Source: DYRB01 sp963709645
GTDB taxonomy: Bacteria > Pseudomonadota > Gammaproteobacteria > Chromatiales > Chromatiaceae
Assembly (NCBI GenBank): GCA_963709645.1
Contig: CAVPXP010000010.1
Location: 1-64,000, forward strand
Length of the DNA: 64,000 bases
Direction of reading: 5' to 3'
Part shown: piece by piece, positions 26,008 through 35,115 of the stretch
How positions within the stretch are numbered: the first letter of the stretch is position 1
How the letters are laid out: every line of letters starts with the position of its first letter
Translations under genes and position numbers: made by a program
The notes under the pieces: generated by a model
The model's input: only the letters and a program-made list of their open reading frames with translations
Told to the model about the DNA's origin: nothing
Database searches by the model: none

Positions 26008-27072
26008 CTAACCCACCCGCCTCAGCACCAAAAGGGCCGCCGCCAGGAAGAGCAGGGGCGGCGTGAAAGCGGCCACCACCGGACTCAGGCCGTAGAGCAG
26101 GGAAAGGTAGGAAAAGGTCCGGCTGACAAGGTAGAACACGATCCCTGCCAGGATACCGATGAAGATGCGCACTCCGGTCCCGCTCGTGCGCGACGAACCC
26201 AGCAACAGGGGGATGGAGACGAAGATCATGGCCAGGATCAGGAAGGGCTGGACAATCTTGCTCCAGAAGGCAACCTCGTAAGACCCGGCGTCCTGGTCGT
26301 TGGCCCTCATATAGCGGATGTAACGCTGCAGCCCCCAGATCGGCAGCATCTGCGGCTGCACAACCACGACCTCCAGCAGGCTCGGGCTGATGCGCGAGGC
26401 CCAATCCTCCTGCGGCATCCTCTCCACCTCGACGCCCTCCGGGGAGATCCGGCTGCGGGCGACGTCCTCCAGGACCCAGCCCTTGCCGACGTAACGGGCG
26501 CGGGCGGCGTGGGTCACCAGGGTCAGGTGCCGCTCGTCGTCGAGCTCGTAGATGGATATGTCGCGCAGGTCGGCCCCGGGGAGGATTTCCCCGATGTTGA
26601 CGAAGCTACGGCCATCCCGTGCCCAAAAGCCGTAGGGGGTGGCCAGGGTGACCTGGCCCGACAGGGCCTCGGACTTCATGCGCAGGCCCTCCTGGTCAGC
26701 GACGGGCGCCAGCCCCTCGCCCACCGCCACCGCCACCGCCGCCAGCAAGAGCCCGCCGAGCATGGAGGCCCCAACGATGCGGGCGATGGAGATCCCGGCG
26801 GCGCGCATGGCCACCAGCTCGGAACTGCTCGCCAGGGAGCCCAAGCCAACCAGGGCGCCGATCAGGGTGGCGATGGGGAAAAGCTGGTAGGCGAAACGCG
26901 GCAGGGCCAGCATGACGTAGAGCAGGGCATCCGTCAGCCGGTAGCCCTCGTTCTTCACGATGTCCAACTCGTCCGCCAGCATGAAGAACGCGATCAGAGG
27001 CAGCAGGACGGCCAGGGTGACGAGAGAACCCCCGATGACGGCGCCAGCCAGGTAGCGGTCGATGATCTTCAC
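26008..27072 (-). CDS. LPS export permease LptG
   Basis: LptG is the inner-membrane permease of the LptB2FG transporter that extracts lipopolysaccharide. I chose the GTG at 27072, giving MKIIDRYLAGAVIGGSLVTL; an ATG at 27129 would add 19 atypical residues. Typical features are the N-terminal transmembrane pair, the ALVGLGSLASSSELVAMRAA coupling region, the periplasmic jellyroll (GFWARDGRSFVNIGEI), LPIWGLQRYIRYMRANDQDA and the C-terminal transmembrane block. It is 354 residues long, normal. It is divergent from pepA, but lptF, which usually lies between pepA and lptG, is absent here. Confidence 0.93.
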   Translation of the reverse strand: MKIIDRYLAGAVIGGSLVTLAVLLPLIAFFMLADELDIVKNEGYRLTDALLYVMLALPRFAYQLFPIATLIGALVGLGSLASSSELVAMRAAGISIARIVGASMLGGLLLAAVAVAVGEGLAPVADQEGLRMKSEALSGQVTLATPYGFWARDGRSFVNIGEILPGADLRDISIYELDDERHLTLVTHAARARYVGKGWVLEDVARSRISPEGVEVERMPQEDWASRISPSLLEVVVVQPQMLPIWGLQRYIRYMRANDQDAGSYEVAFWSKIVQPFLILAMIFVSIPLLLGSSRTSGTGVRIFIGILAGIVFYLVSRTFSYLSLLYGLSPVVAAFTPPLLFLAAALLVLRRVG

Positions 27073-27296
27073 ATCAGGCCCCCGTGGGATGTCCCTGTGA
27101 CCTGCCCGGCTTCGGGGGCCAACCTTCAATGCTCAGCAAAGGGACTGCCCGCCCGGATCGCGATGGATCCATGACAACCTCTCAGCCGAAAGTGCAGCGC
27201 CACTTTGGAATCCTGTAGACTCGCGGGTCGCGTATGTTACACCGGCACGGCCACTGCGAGCAGGGCCGCAGCGCCATCACGAGAGGAGGCAGACCG

Positions 27297-28799
27297 ATGG
27301 AATTCAAGATTAAGAGCGGCGACCTGGCGCGGCAAAAGACCCCCTGCCTGATCCTCGGGGTGTTCGAGAGGCGCAAGCTCTCGGGGCCTGCCGAGGCCAT
27401 CGACAAGGCGAGCTCCGGTCGCCTCGCGGAGGTCTTGAGCACGGGCGACATGGACGGCGACAAGGGCCGGACGCTGATGCTCTACGGTGTCTCCGGTATC
27501 GAGGCCGACCGCATCCTTCTGGTCGGCTGCGGCAAGCGCAAGGAGCTGACCCGCGCCGTCTACAACCAGGCGATGGCGGCCGCCATGACGGTGCTCAATC
27601 AAACCCGCACCGGAGAGGCCCTGTGCGCCCTGCCGGAGCTGGCCCCGGAAGACATGGACGCCTACCAGGCCGTACGTGATCTGGTGGCCACGGCCGCGGA
27701 TCAAAGCTACCGCTACACCGCCACCAAGTCCGAAAAGCACCCCATCAAGCACCCGCTCAAGCGCCTGACGCTGTGGGTGTCCAAGAAGCACGACCTGGGG
27801 GCGGCGGAGCGCGCCGTGCGCCACGGGGCCGCCGTCGCGGCGGGCGTGGCGCTGGCCAAGGAACTGGGCGACCTGCCGGGCAACATCTGTACCCCGAGCT
27901 ACCTCGCCGAGCGCGCTCAGGACCTGGCCGCGAACGACCCAAGGCTGCGCGTCGAGGTGCTGGAGGAGCACGACATGCAGGAGCTGGGCATGGATGCCCT
28001 CCTCTCGGTGTCCAAAGGCAGCCGACAGCCCGCCAAGCTCATCGTTATGCACTACGACGGCGCGAAGAAGGGCCACAAGCCGGTGGTTCTGGTGGGCAAG
28101 GGCCTAACATTCGATGCTGGCGGGATCTCGCTCAAGTCCGCCGCCGAAATGGATGAGATGAAGTACGACATGTGCGGCGGGGCCAGTGTCATCGGGGCCA
28201 TGCACGCCGCCGTCTCCCTGGAGCTGCCGATCAATCTGGTCGGGGTGGTCCCGGCATCGGAGAACCTCCCGGACGGTGAAGCGAACAAGCCGGGGGACAT
28301 CGTCACCAGCCTATCCGGGCAGACCATCGAGATCCTCAACACGGACGCCGAGGGGCGCCTGATCCTGTGCGACGCACTGACCTACAGCGAGCGCTTCGAG
28401 CCCGCCGTGGTGATCGACCTGGCCACCCTCACCGGCGCCTGCGTCGTCGCCTTGGGCAAACACCCAGCCGGCCTCTTCACCGCCGACGACAAGCTGGCCG
28501 CGGAGGTCCTGGCCGCCGGTGACTACTCCGGCGACCGCGCCTGGCGCCTGCCGCTCTGGGAGGACTACCAGTCTCAGCTCGACAGCAATTTCGCCGACAT
28601 GGCCAACATCGGCGGACGTGACGGCGGGGCCATCACCGCCGCCTGCTTTCTGTCGCGCTACACCAAGAAGTACCCCTGGGCCCACCTCGACATCGCCGGC
28701 ATCGCTTGGCGCAGCGGCAAGGAGAAGGGCGCGACTGGGCGCCCCGTGGCCCTATTGACCCAGTTCCTGTTGGGCCGGAGCGGCGAGGCGACGCACTGA
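27297..28799 (+). CDS. Cytosol (leucyl) aminopeptidase PepA
   Basis: This M17 metalloaminopeptidase releases N-terminal residues, and PepA also acts as a DNA-binding accessory factor in some species. The start at 27297 follows GAGAGGAGG. The metal-binding and catalytic signatures are VGKGLTFDAGGISLKSA, MKYDMCGGASVIG and NTDAEGRLILCDAL. It is 500 residues, the usual length. It is divergent from lptG and followed by holC, a conserved gammaproteobacterial order. Confidence 0.96.
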   Translation: MEFKIKSGDLARQKTPCLILGVFERRKLSGPAEAIDKASSGRLAEVLSTGDMDGDKGRTLMLYGVSGIEADRILLVGCGKRKELTRAVYNQAMAAAMTVLNQTRTGEALCALPELAPEDMDAYQAVRDLVATAADQSYRYTATKSEKHPIKHPLKRLTLWVSKKHDLGAAERAVRHGAAVAAGVALAKELGDLPGNICTPSYLAERAQDLAANDPRLRVEVLEEHDMQELGMDALLSVSKGSRQPAKLIVMHYDGAKKGHKPVVLVGKGLTFDAGGISLKSAAEMDEMKYDMCGGASVIGAMHAAVSLELPINLVGVVPASENLPDGEANKPGDIVTSLSGQTIEILNTDAEGRLILCDALTYSERFEPAVVIDLATLTGACVVALGKHPAGLFTADDKLAAEVLAAGDYSGDRAWRLPLWEDYQSQLDSNFADMANIGGRDGGAITAACFLSRYTKKYPWAHLDIAGIAWRSGKEKGATGRPVALLTQFLLGRSGEATH

Positions 28800-28844
28800 G
28801 CGACAGCTCATCGCTGACGGCTGACGATTGAGCGCTTCCTCCGC

Positions 28845-29282
28845 ATGACCCGCATCGACTTCTACACCCTGGCGGAGGACAGCGCGGGGGACCGCCTCCT
28901 GTTGACCTGCCGCCTGGTCCAGCGCGCCCTTGGCGAGGGCCTGCGCGCCTATATCGAGGCCCCGGACGACCAAACGGCCAGGTCCCTGGACCGCCTCTTG
29001 TGGACCTTCCGCGAGGACAGCTTCCTGCCTCACGGCCTCGTGGGCGAGACTGACCCGGAGCTAACCCCCATCCTCATCGGCCGGAGGAACGAGCGCCCTC
29101 CCACCCAGAGTGGCCAGCTGCTGATCAACTTGGGCTACGAGGTACCCGACGCCCTGGACCGATACGAACGGCTCATCGAGCCCATCGACCAGGACCCCGC
29201 CGTGCGGGCCGCCGGTCGGCGGCGCTACGCCCACTACAAGGGGCTCGGCCACCCCCTGAGCCACCACGTAATCCGGCTCTAG
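28845..29282 (+). CDS. DNA polymerase III chi subunit HolC
   Basis: HolC joins the clamp loader (via psi) to SSB at replication forks. The protein begins MTRIDFYTLAEDSAGDRLLL and shows the family pattern CRLVQRALGEGLRAYIEAPD, DRLLWTFREDSFLPHGLVGE and QLLINLGYEVP. Its 145 residues are normal. It follows pepA by 45 bp. valS, the usual next gene, is not present; a dsrC-like gene follows instead. Confidence 0.92.
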   Translation: MTRIDFYTLAEDSAGDRLLLTCRLVQRALGEGLRAYIEAPDDQTARSLDRLLWTFREDSFLPHGLVGETDPELTPILIGRRNERPPTQSGQLLINLGYEVPDALDRYERLIEPIDQDPAVRAAGRRRYAHYKGLGHPLSHHVIRL

Positions 29283-29398
29283 CCCCATGCCGGCCGCCCG
29301 TGCCGCAATCCTGCCAAACCCCAGCCACCCTGGCACCATGAGGCCCCGGCAGCGTCTATAGTCCAATGAGTCTCAAACGAACCCAGGAGGACACGCAG

Positions 29399-29740
29399 AT
29401 GCAAGCCACCGCCACCCCCGTCAGTTCACCCGGCCACTTGGAGCTGGAGTTTGACCCCGACGGCTTTCTCATCGAGCCCGCGCACTGGAACGAGCAGGTC
29501 GCCCGGCGCATCGCCGAGGTCGATGGCATCGGCCCGCTCGTACCGGACCACTGGGCCATCATCCATTACATGCGCGAGCACCACTTCACTTACGGCTCCC
29601 TCCCCCCCACGTCCCAGGCCTGCCGCTCCCACGGCATGGACAAACACGCGGTTCAGCGCCTCTTCGGCGGCTGCCGTGCGGCCTGGCGCATTGCCGGGCT
29701 TCCCAATCCCGGTGATGAGGCCCTCAGCTACATGAGCTGA
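29399..29740 (+). CDS. DsrC/TusE-like protein lacking the canonical C-terminal cysteines
   Basis: The start at 29399 follows AGGAGGACACG. At 113 residues it matches the DsrC/TusE fold (LELEFDPDGFLIEPAHWNEQ, VARRIAEVDGIGPLVPDHWA, IIHYMREHHFTYGSLPPTSQ). In DsrC the C-terminal arm ends CKxAGLPKPTGCV, with two redox cysteines. Here it reads LFGGCRAAWRIAGLPNPGDE then ALSYMS: the penultimate Cys is gone, the other canonical Cys position is Trp, and a single Cys sits four residues earlier. Sulfur-carrier trisulfide chemistry of the DsrC type is therefore unlikely. It may be a regulatory paralogue, as described in sulfur oxidisers. It stands alone after holC. Confidence 0.85.
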   Translation: MQATATPVSSPGHLELEFDPDGFLIEPAHWNEQVARRIAEVDGIGPLVPDHWAIIHYMREHHFTYGSLPPTSQACRSHGMDKHAVQRLFGGCRAAWRIAGLPNPGDEALSYMS

Positions 29741-29750
29741 GGCGGCCGCC

Positions 29751-30518
29751 TCAGGCGGGCCTCGACCTGGTCGCCGCCAGGTACTGGCCGTGTAGCAGCG
29801 CCGCTCCCCAGGCCAGGGCCGCCAACATGATCAAGCAGCCCAGCGCGAAGCTCGCCCGCGCCAGGGCGTGGTCCAGGCCCAGAAGACCGCTCTCGGTGAG
29901 GAGGTACTCCCAATCGTGGAAGCCGTAGGGGGCAGAGTGCCCAAAATTGCCCCCAAGCAAGGGCAGCACCCCGGCGCGGGCATCGTCGATGTAAGGGGCG
30001 ATGTCCAGGAAATTCTCACCGAACCACCATAGGGCTACCGAGGCCCCGAACGGATCTCGCGTCTGGGTCAGCAGAACGCCAAAGCAGATCGCCGGCATCA
30101 GGAGCTGCCCAAGGGTTCCGCCAAGGGACTGCATGAAGGCGCCGAAGGGGCGGAAGAAGATGTGTCCGGCCTCGTGGAAAGGAAGATTGACCAGGTGCAG
30201 AAATGACTGTCCGACGGCGTTGTCGGCAATGGTCGATGACATGAGCCAGAACCCCCAGACCAGCAGAACCAGGAAAACCACGGCGCGGGCGGCAACGGTC
30301 ACCAGGTCCGCCTTGGGCTCAGGCGGCAGGAACAGCGCCCGCAGCCCGCTGTCCGGCTCGCGTCCCGCCGTGCGCCACCTCCCTGCCTCTGGCAAGGATA
30401 CCGGCGCCGCCTCACCGGGGCGCGGGTGGTATTTGAAATACTTCTCGAAGACGATCCCGCAGCGCGCGCAGATCGCCGCACCCTCCGAGTTTTCGGCGTC
30501 GCATTTGGGGCATTGCAT
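29751..30518 (-). CDS. Zinc-ribbon membrane protein with M50-like HExxH motif
   Basis: 255 residues. The N-terminus MQCPKCDAENSEGAAICARC is a zinc ribbon, followed by a soluble linker and a membrane region (ARAVVFLVLLVWGFWLMSST onward). NLPFHEAGHIFFRPFGAFMQ contains HEAGH, the HExxH zinc-protease motif. The later stretch WWFGENFLDIAPYIDDA could supply the third ligand, as in M50 site-2 proteases. It ends in two hydrophobic helices. It is convergent with the dsrC-like gene. Protease activity is inferred from the motif only. Confidence 0.75.
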   Translation of the reverse strand: MQCPKCDAENSEGAAICARCGIVFEKYFKYHPRPGEAAPVSLPEAGRWRTAGREPDSGLRALFLPPEPKADLVTVAARAVVFLVLLVWGFWLMSSTIADNAVGQSFLHLVNLPFHEAGHIFFRPFGAFMQSLGGTLGQLLMPAICFGVLLTQTRDPFGASVALWWFGENFLDIAPYIDDARAGVLPLLGGNFGHSAPYGFHDWEYLLTESGLLGLDHALARASFALGCLIMLAALAWGAALLHGQYLAATRSRPA

Positions 30519-30659
30519 GAGCTGACCCTCAAGCCCGGTTCGAACCTCGACCGACAAGCTCTAGCCGCCGGACGGCCCTGCCCAGGGTGGCGGACCCGTC
30601 TCCGTGCCCAATGCACCAACTGTGCCGGTCATCCCGACCCAACCACCCTAATCGTCACG

Positions 30660-32024
30660 TCAACGGACATCAGAATCGTGCATAGCGACCCCGCTCCCGG
30701 CGAGGCCCTCCCTCTGCCCGCCGTTGTCGCGAGGCGAGAACGCATAGACCAGCAGGCCGAGCAACATGGTCGCGAATGCCGCCAGCGATTCGCCCGGTTT
30801 CAGCAGAACCGCGTAGACGGTCATCAGCAGGCTTGCGGCAAAAAAGATCAGCGGGGGCCACGGGTAGAGCCAGACCCGGTAAGGCCGCGGCAAGTCCGGT
30901 TCGCGCCAGCGCAACACCATCACCCCCAGGACGGTGAGCATCCCGCAGAGCTGGAGCGTGAACTGGACATACTGGACGACGCTCTCGAACCGCGCCCAGA
31001 GGAAGGTCAGCGCCAAGCCGCTCTGCAGCAGCATAGCCGCCTGCGGGATACCGGCCGGGTTAGACCGAGCCAGCCAGCGGAGGGCCCGCAGATCCTGCCC
31101 CATGGTCTGCGCGACCCGAGGGCCGATCCAGACATTGGTGCTGACGAGCGAGATCAAGCCCACGGAGATGATCGCCGCCATCAGGCGGCCGCCGGTGGGG
31201 CCGAAAATCCATTCTGCGGCCACAAAGGCCACTTCCGGTTTACCAGCCATCTCCGACATCGGGGCGCACAGCAGGAAGACCGCGTTGACGGTGAGATAGA
31301 GCGCGCCCACCAGGATGGTGCCAAAGAGCATCGCCAGCGGCACATTGCGCGGGGCGTCACGCACCTCGTTCATCATGTAGGTTGGGGAGTTCCAGCCATT
31401 GTAGGCATACATAACCCAGTACAGCGACAGAATGAACGGGCCTCCCAACATGGCCCCGACATCCGCCGGCCCGGGTGCGAAGGTGATCGGCTGCCACTGG
31501 CTGGCCAGGAAGCCCGCCGCGATCAGCAGCACCAGAACGCCCAGCTTCAGGACGGTAAAGACGTTCTGGAAGGCGCTCGCCATTCCCAGCGACCAAAAAT
31601 GGAACAGAGTTACCGAAACGATCAGCAACGTAGCCACCATGCGCGGGTCGCCGCCCGGCAATACCTTCGAGGAGTACTGCGCGAACGCCAGGGAGCCAAC
31701 CGCCACCGGGCCGGCGAACCCGACCGTCACGGAAACCCAGCCGGCGACGAATCCGACCGCGGGGTGGTAGATGCGTGAGAGGAAATGGTACTCGCCGCCC
31801 GAGCGGGGTATCGCGGCCGCCAACTCGGAATAGCAGAGCGCACCGCACAAGGCGCAGATGCCCCCAATAACCCAGAGTACGAGGATAGCGAACGGCGAGG
31901 TGATGCTCTCCACCTGGAAGCCCAGGCTTGTGAAGATCCCAGTGCCGACCATCCCGCCGACCACCAGGGAAGCGGCTGTCCAAACCGATACCCCCTTCTG
32001 TTTGCCTTTGGTCGCGCTGCTCAT
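30660..32024 (-). CDS. APC-family amino acid permease
   Basis: 454 residues, starting MSSATKGKQKGVSVWTAASL at 32024. About twelve transmembrane segments are visible. The substrate-binding helix 1 signature is VVGGMVGTGIFTSLGFQVES and the helix 2 and helix 3 region is ELAAAIPRSGGEYHFLSRIY, both typical of the APC superfamily (LAT/YfnA-like). It probably acts as a proton-coupled or exchange transporter of an amino acid; specificity cannot be read from sequence. It is monocistronic and divergent from the lipoprotein genes. Confidence 0.88.
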   Translation of the reverse strand: MSSATKGKQKGVSVWTAASLVVGGMVGTGIFTSLGFQVESITSPFAILVLWVIGGICALCGALCYSELAAAIPRSGGEYHFLSRIYHPAVGFVAGWVSVTVGFAGPVAVGSLAFAQYSSKVLPGGDPRMVATLLIVSVTLFHFWSLGMASAFQNVFTVLKLGVLVLLIAAGFLASQWQPITFAPGPADVGAMLGGPFILSLYWVMYAYNGWNSPTYMMNEVRDAPRNVPLAMLFGTILVGALYLTVNAVFLLCAPMSEMAGKPEVAFVAAEWIFGPTGGRLMAAIISVGLISLVSTNVWIGPRVAQTMGQDLRALRWLARSNPAGIPQAAMLLQSGLALTFLWARFESVVQYVQFTLQLCGMLTVLGVMVLRWREPDLPRPYRVWLYPWPPLIFFAASLLMTVYAVLLKPGESLAAFATMLLGLLVYAFSPRDNGGQREGLAGSGVAMHDSDVR

Positions 32025-32333
32025 GTCGGGCCCTCGCACCGGAAAGATCCGGCGCGATACTGGTGGAAGGCCGCCTGTTTGGCAACCGCCGTCACCTCGG
32101 CCCCGCGCCGGTCCGCGAGCCCCGTTCTGGGAATCTGCGACCAAGGGTTTCGGAGTACAGGGGTGGACTCCCGCCGCGCGCAGACCCGTCCGAACCGCAG
32201 CCAAAATCCAGGCCCATATCTTGCCTTCGCCCGGCATCGCCCCGACTGGCCCTTGTGGTAGCATGCCCGGCCTAAGTCAGGCCGACCGTCCAGGCGGGGC
32301 CGTTATCAATACACAATACCCGGGGGTTACGCG
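32025..32333. other. Divergent intergenic region, permease / lipoprotein
   Basis: There is no gene in these 309 bases. It must carry promoters for both flanking genes. No clear operator was recognised. Confidence 0.5.
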
Positions 32334-33564
32334 GTGAGCTGGCGTCTGTATTCGGTTCTTGCGGGTCTGACTGTGGTGACCCTGTTCTCCGGCTGCGCAA
32401 GCCAACCCCGCACCAACGCCGTGGATATGGGGGAGCAGGCGGAGAACATTACAGGCCCGTCCACCACCATCGCCGGCGCCCGGGTCGACGAGGTACGGTC
32501 CCTGGCCCTGGGTTCGGCCACTTCTCGCGGCTGGACCATCGTCAGCGCCTCCGATCAGAAGATCGTCTTGCGTCGCCCTGTGAGTCCCGATGCCCCGCAG
32601 GCCGTCGAGCTCGGGCTCGCCGACAACGGCACACCGCCGAGGGTGGAGGTGACGAGCCTGTTTCGCCAGGCCCCGGGGGGGGTTCAGGTGACCGTCAATG
32701 CCCAGCTCGTAGCCAGGGTGCAGGGCCAAGGCAAGGGCGCCGGACAACCAGTCGAGCAGCGTATCGACTACACCGAGTCCTATCGTGACAATTTGCAGCG
32801 CTCTTTGGAGTCCCTGCGTTCGAACTGGGCGGCGCACCATCAGCGGGTCGCCCGGGCGCTGCCCCCCATCGCCGCCGCCGGACAAGCTGCCAGCGAGACT
32901 GCCGCCGAGCTGAACCGAGACGACACCGCCGCGGGGTCCGGCGTAGCCGCTCCGATGCCATCCCCGTTGTCGCAACAACCAACGCCCACTGCCTGGGGCG
33001 AGAGCCCTCAGGACGAGCCCGAACCCGTCCTCCAGGCCGTACCCGCCCGAGTCACCGCGGTGCCAGTCGGTGGAAGCGCAGCCCAAGCGGCGCAGCCAGC
33101 CCCCCGCCCGCCGGCCCCGGCTTCCGCCCAGGGGAGGACCGCGGCCCAGCCCAAGTCCCAGGCCGCCCCGCCGGCGAAGGTCCAGCCTGCGACCCCAACC
33201 AAAAAAGCCCAGGCTGCCGCATCGGCCCAGCCCAAGACCCCACCGGCCACCAAGCCCGCCGCCAAGCCGAGCGGGGTCTATCCCCACGCCGGTGCGGACC
33301 GCAAGCCCTCAGACCCGGCCGCCTGCCGCCGCAGTGTCCGTCTCCAGCGCGGACAACATGCTGACGCTCAATCGCGGACCCAAGGCGGGCAGCCAGGTGA
33401 GCAACGCCGAACGCTACGCGGCGCAGCGCGGGTGCAAGGTCCGGTCCGGCCGCACGGACACCTTCAAGAGAGACGGCGCCTCTGAGTACCTCAGGGTCTT
33501 TTGCACCGGCGACCCTGCCTTCGTCGTCAAGTGCACCAACGGCGCATGCAGGGCACTGGAATAG
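32334..33564 (+). CDS. Lipoprotein with proline-rich linker and Cys-rich C-terminal domain (one frame break)
   Basis: GTG start; the lipobox is LFSG-C (TVVTLFSGCASQ). An N-terminal domain (VDEVRSLALGSATSRGWTIV ... YRDNLQRSLESLRSNW) is joined to a C-terminal domain by a linker of about 170 residues, rich in Pro, Ala, Gln and Lys. The frame breaks near 33290 (one extra base), after which SNAERYAAQRGCKVR...LRVFCTG...VVKCTNGACRALE completes the protein. Rejoined it has about 409 residues. The next gene has the same domain order, so the two are tandem paralogues. No known family is recognised; a cell-envelope role is inferred. Confidence 0.75.
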
Positions 33565-33569
33565 GCCCG

Positions 33570-34415
33570 ATGGAACGGCCGATGGGGTCTGCTCGCGCCG
33601 CCCCGCCGCGATTCCGATCCGCGGCAGCCTGGCCACCCCTGGTCGGCCTCGCCGTTTTACTCATCGTCGCGGGTCTGGGACCATCCAGTGTCTATGCCGT
33701 CTCCGGAGCCAACGCGGCCCCGAGCGCCCTGTTGCTGCACGCCGAGATCCCCCAGGCCCTGGAATTCGCCGCCGAGACGGCGCGGCAACGCGGTTGGAGC
33801 ACCCTGCACAGCGGTCCCTATGCGCTCACCTTCGAACAAGCCATCGATGCCGACTCGACCGGGGCGCCAGCCCTCTTGCGCATCGATGCATCCTTCGTCG
33901 AGTCCCCCGCCGGCGTCACCGTCACGCTGAGGGCTCAGGAGATCCAGTCCTCGGAGAGCGGCACGACCGAAGCGCACGACGTCACACAGCGCTATCGCGA
34001 AAACCTGTTGAACGCGCTGGATTCCCTGGCCGCCAAGTGGGGCTTGCGGCCCATCGCCTCCGATACGGCACCGGCAGGTCCGACCGAGGCCGAACCGGCA
34101 GCGGGCCCACTGCCAGGGGCCGCCCAACCCAGTGCTCCGGTCCAGGCTGCACCGATCCCGGTGGTTACGCCAGGTCCGACCCTGCGTACCTCCACACCCA
34201 GTCCGGCGGTCCAGCCGTACGCTCCCGGAACCCCGGTCGGTACCTGGGCCTATTACGCCGAGCGATATGCCGAGCGACAAGGCTGCAACCTGGGGAATCT
34301 GGGAGCGGTGCTGGAAGGGTCTCGCGACGGCGCCGAGCTGCACCGGGTCTACTGCGCAGATGGGCGGCAGATCCTGGTTCGGTGCCGGGCTGAGATCTGC
34401 GCCGAGTCACCCTGA
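33570..34415 (+). CDS. Exported paralogue of the preceding lipoprotein
   Basis: It starts 5 bp after the previous stop. 281 residues with an N-terminal hydrophobic signal/anchor (AAAWPPLVGLAVLLIVAGLG) but no lipobox. The N-terminal domain (ALEFAAETARQRGWSTLHSG ... QRYRENLLNALDSLAAKWGL), Pro/Ala-rich linker and C-terminal domain (YYAERYAERQGCNLG, HRVYCADG, LVRCRAEIC) mirror the upstream gene. The AERYA-x3-GC ... V-F/Y-C ... K/R-C ... C pattern is shared, suggesting two disulfides. The pair is surely co-transcribed. Function unknown. Confidence 0.75.
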   Translation: MERPMGSARAAPPRFRSAAAWPPLVGLAVLLIVAGLGPSSVYAVSGANAAPSALLLHAEIPQALEFAAETARQRGWSTLHSGPYALTFEQAIDADSTGAPALLRIDASFVESPAGVTVTLRAQEIQSSESGTTEAHDVTQRYRENLLNALDSLAAKWGLRPIASDTAPAGPTEAEPAAGPLPGAAQPSAPVQAAPIPVVTPGPTLRTSTPSPAVQPYAPGTPVGTWAYYAERYAERQGCNLGNLGAVLEGSRDGAELHRVYCADGRQILVRCRAEICAESP

Positions 34416-34430
34416 CGCCGGCGCCGCCCT

Positions 34431-34946
34431 TCATCGCGGCGCCGCTCGCGACGCTGGTTCAATCCTGATTTTCGGCCCAACCACGGCCTGGATCTGATCC
34501 GGGGACAGGGGTCCGCCGATGCGACAATTGAAGTAGGGGGCGAGACACCGCAGCCAAAGCACCGGCGAGGGCCGATCCGGAGTGAGCCGCCAGATGGTCT
34601 CGCGAAAGACCGCGTCTGAGCAGCTGAACCCGGCGATGAGAGCCGGGATCCGCGTGATGGGGTCCTTGAGCAGGGCCTGGCTGACACCGGTCACCTGCAG
34701 CCGGACCGAGGACACTCGCTGCGGCTTTTCGGAGACGGTCTCTATCTCGAGCTCGCAATAGGGCTCCAGGGTACTCGCCCCGCCCACCTGCCGACCGGCT
34801 TGGAAGATCGTGTGCGCGGACCCGGCCGGTATTTCGACCTCGGCCAGCTCCAGCACGAGCCCCGAGTCCGTAGACACTGGGGCGGCGCAGCCGCTGAGCC
34901 CAAACAGGACCAGCGCGGCGAGTCGCAGTGCCGGCGGCCAAGCCAT
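34431..34946 (-). CDS. Lipoprotein of unknown function
   Basis: 171 residues, starting MAWPPALRLAALVLFGLSGC, with lipobox LSG-C near residue 20. The mature part has five or six cysteines (YCELEIET, GFSCSD, WLRCLAPYFNCRIGG), suggesting disulfides in the periplasm. No domain is recognised. It is convergent with the paralogue pair and preceded on the same strand, 6 bp upstream, by a 42-residue membrane peptide, so the two form a small operon. Confidence 0.7.
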   Translation of the reverse strand: MAWPPALRLAALVLFGLSGCAAPVSTDSGLVLELAEVEIPAGSAHTIFQAGRQVGGASTLEPYCELEIETVSEKPQRVSSVRLQVTGVSQALLKDPITRIPALIAGFSCSDAVFRETIWRLTPDRPSPVLWLRCLAPYFNCRIGGPLSPDQIQAVVGPKIRIEPASRAAPR

Positions 34947-34952
34947 GGCGCC

Positions 34953-35081
34953 TTACTCTCGGGGCGCCGGATCGTCGCGGTTGGCCGAGTGGCTAGTGCG
35001 CCCGGCGAGCAAGAGCCCCGCCACGCCGACGGCGGCGAGCAAGACCAAAGATAGCGCGATCAAGATTTCGGGAGAAGGCAT
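34953..35081 (-). CDS. 42-residue single-span membrane peptide
   Basis: ATG at 35081 follows GAGGTGTCGTC. The product opens MPSPEILIALSLVLLAAVGV, one long transmembrane helix to about residue 26, followed by a short polar tail (GRTSHSANRDDPAPRE) and TAA. It ends 6 bp before the downstream lipoprotein gene. Hydrophobic-then-polar layout and tight spacing support a real small gene. Function unknown. Confidence 0.6.
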   Translation of the reverse strand: MPSPEILIALSLVLLAAVGVAGLLLAGRTSHSANRDDPAPRE

Positions 35082-35115
35082 GACGACACCTCAAAGACGA
35101 CCGACGTGCTCGTTA

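Noticed and set aside
30525..30545. tRNA T-arm-like GGTTCGAACC
   Set aside because: No matching acceptor stem, D-arm or anticodon arm around it. I found no tRNA or rRNA genes in the window.
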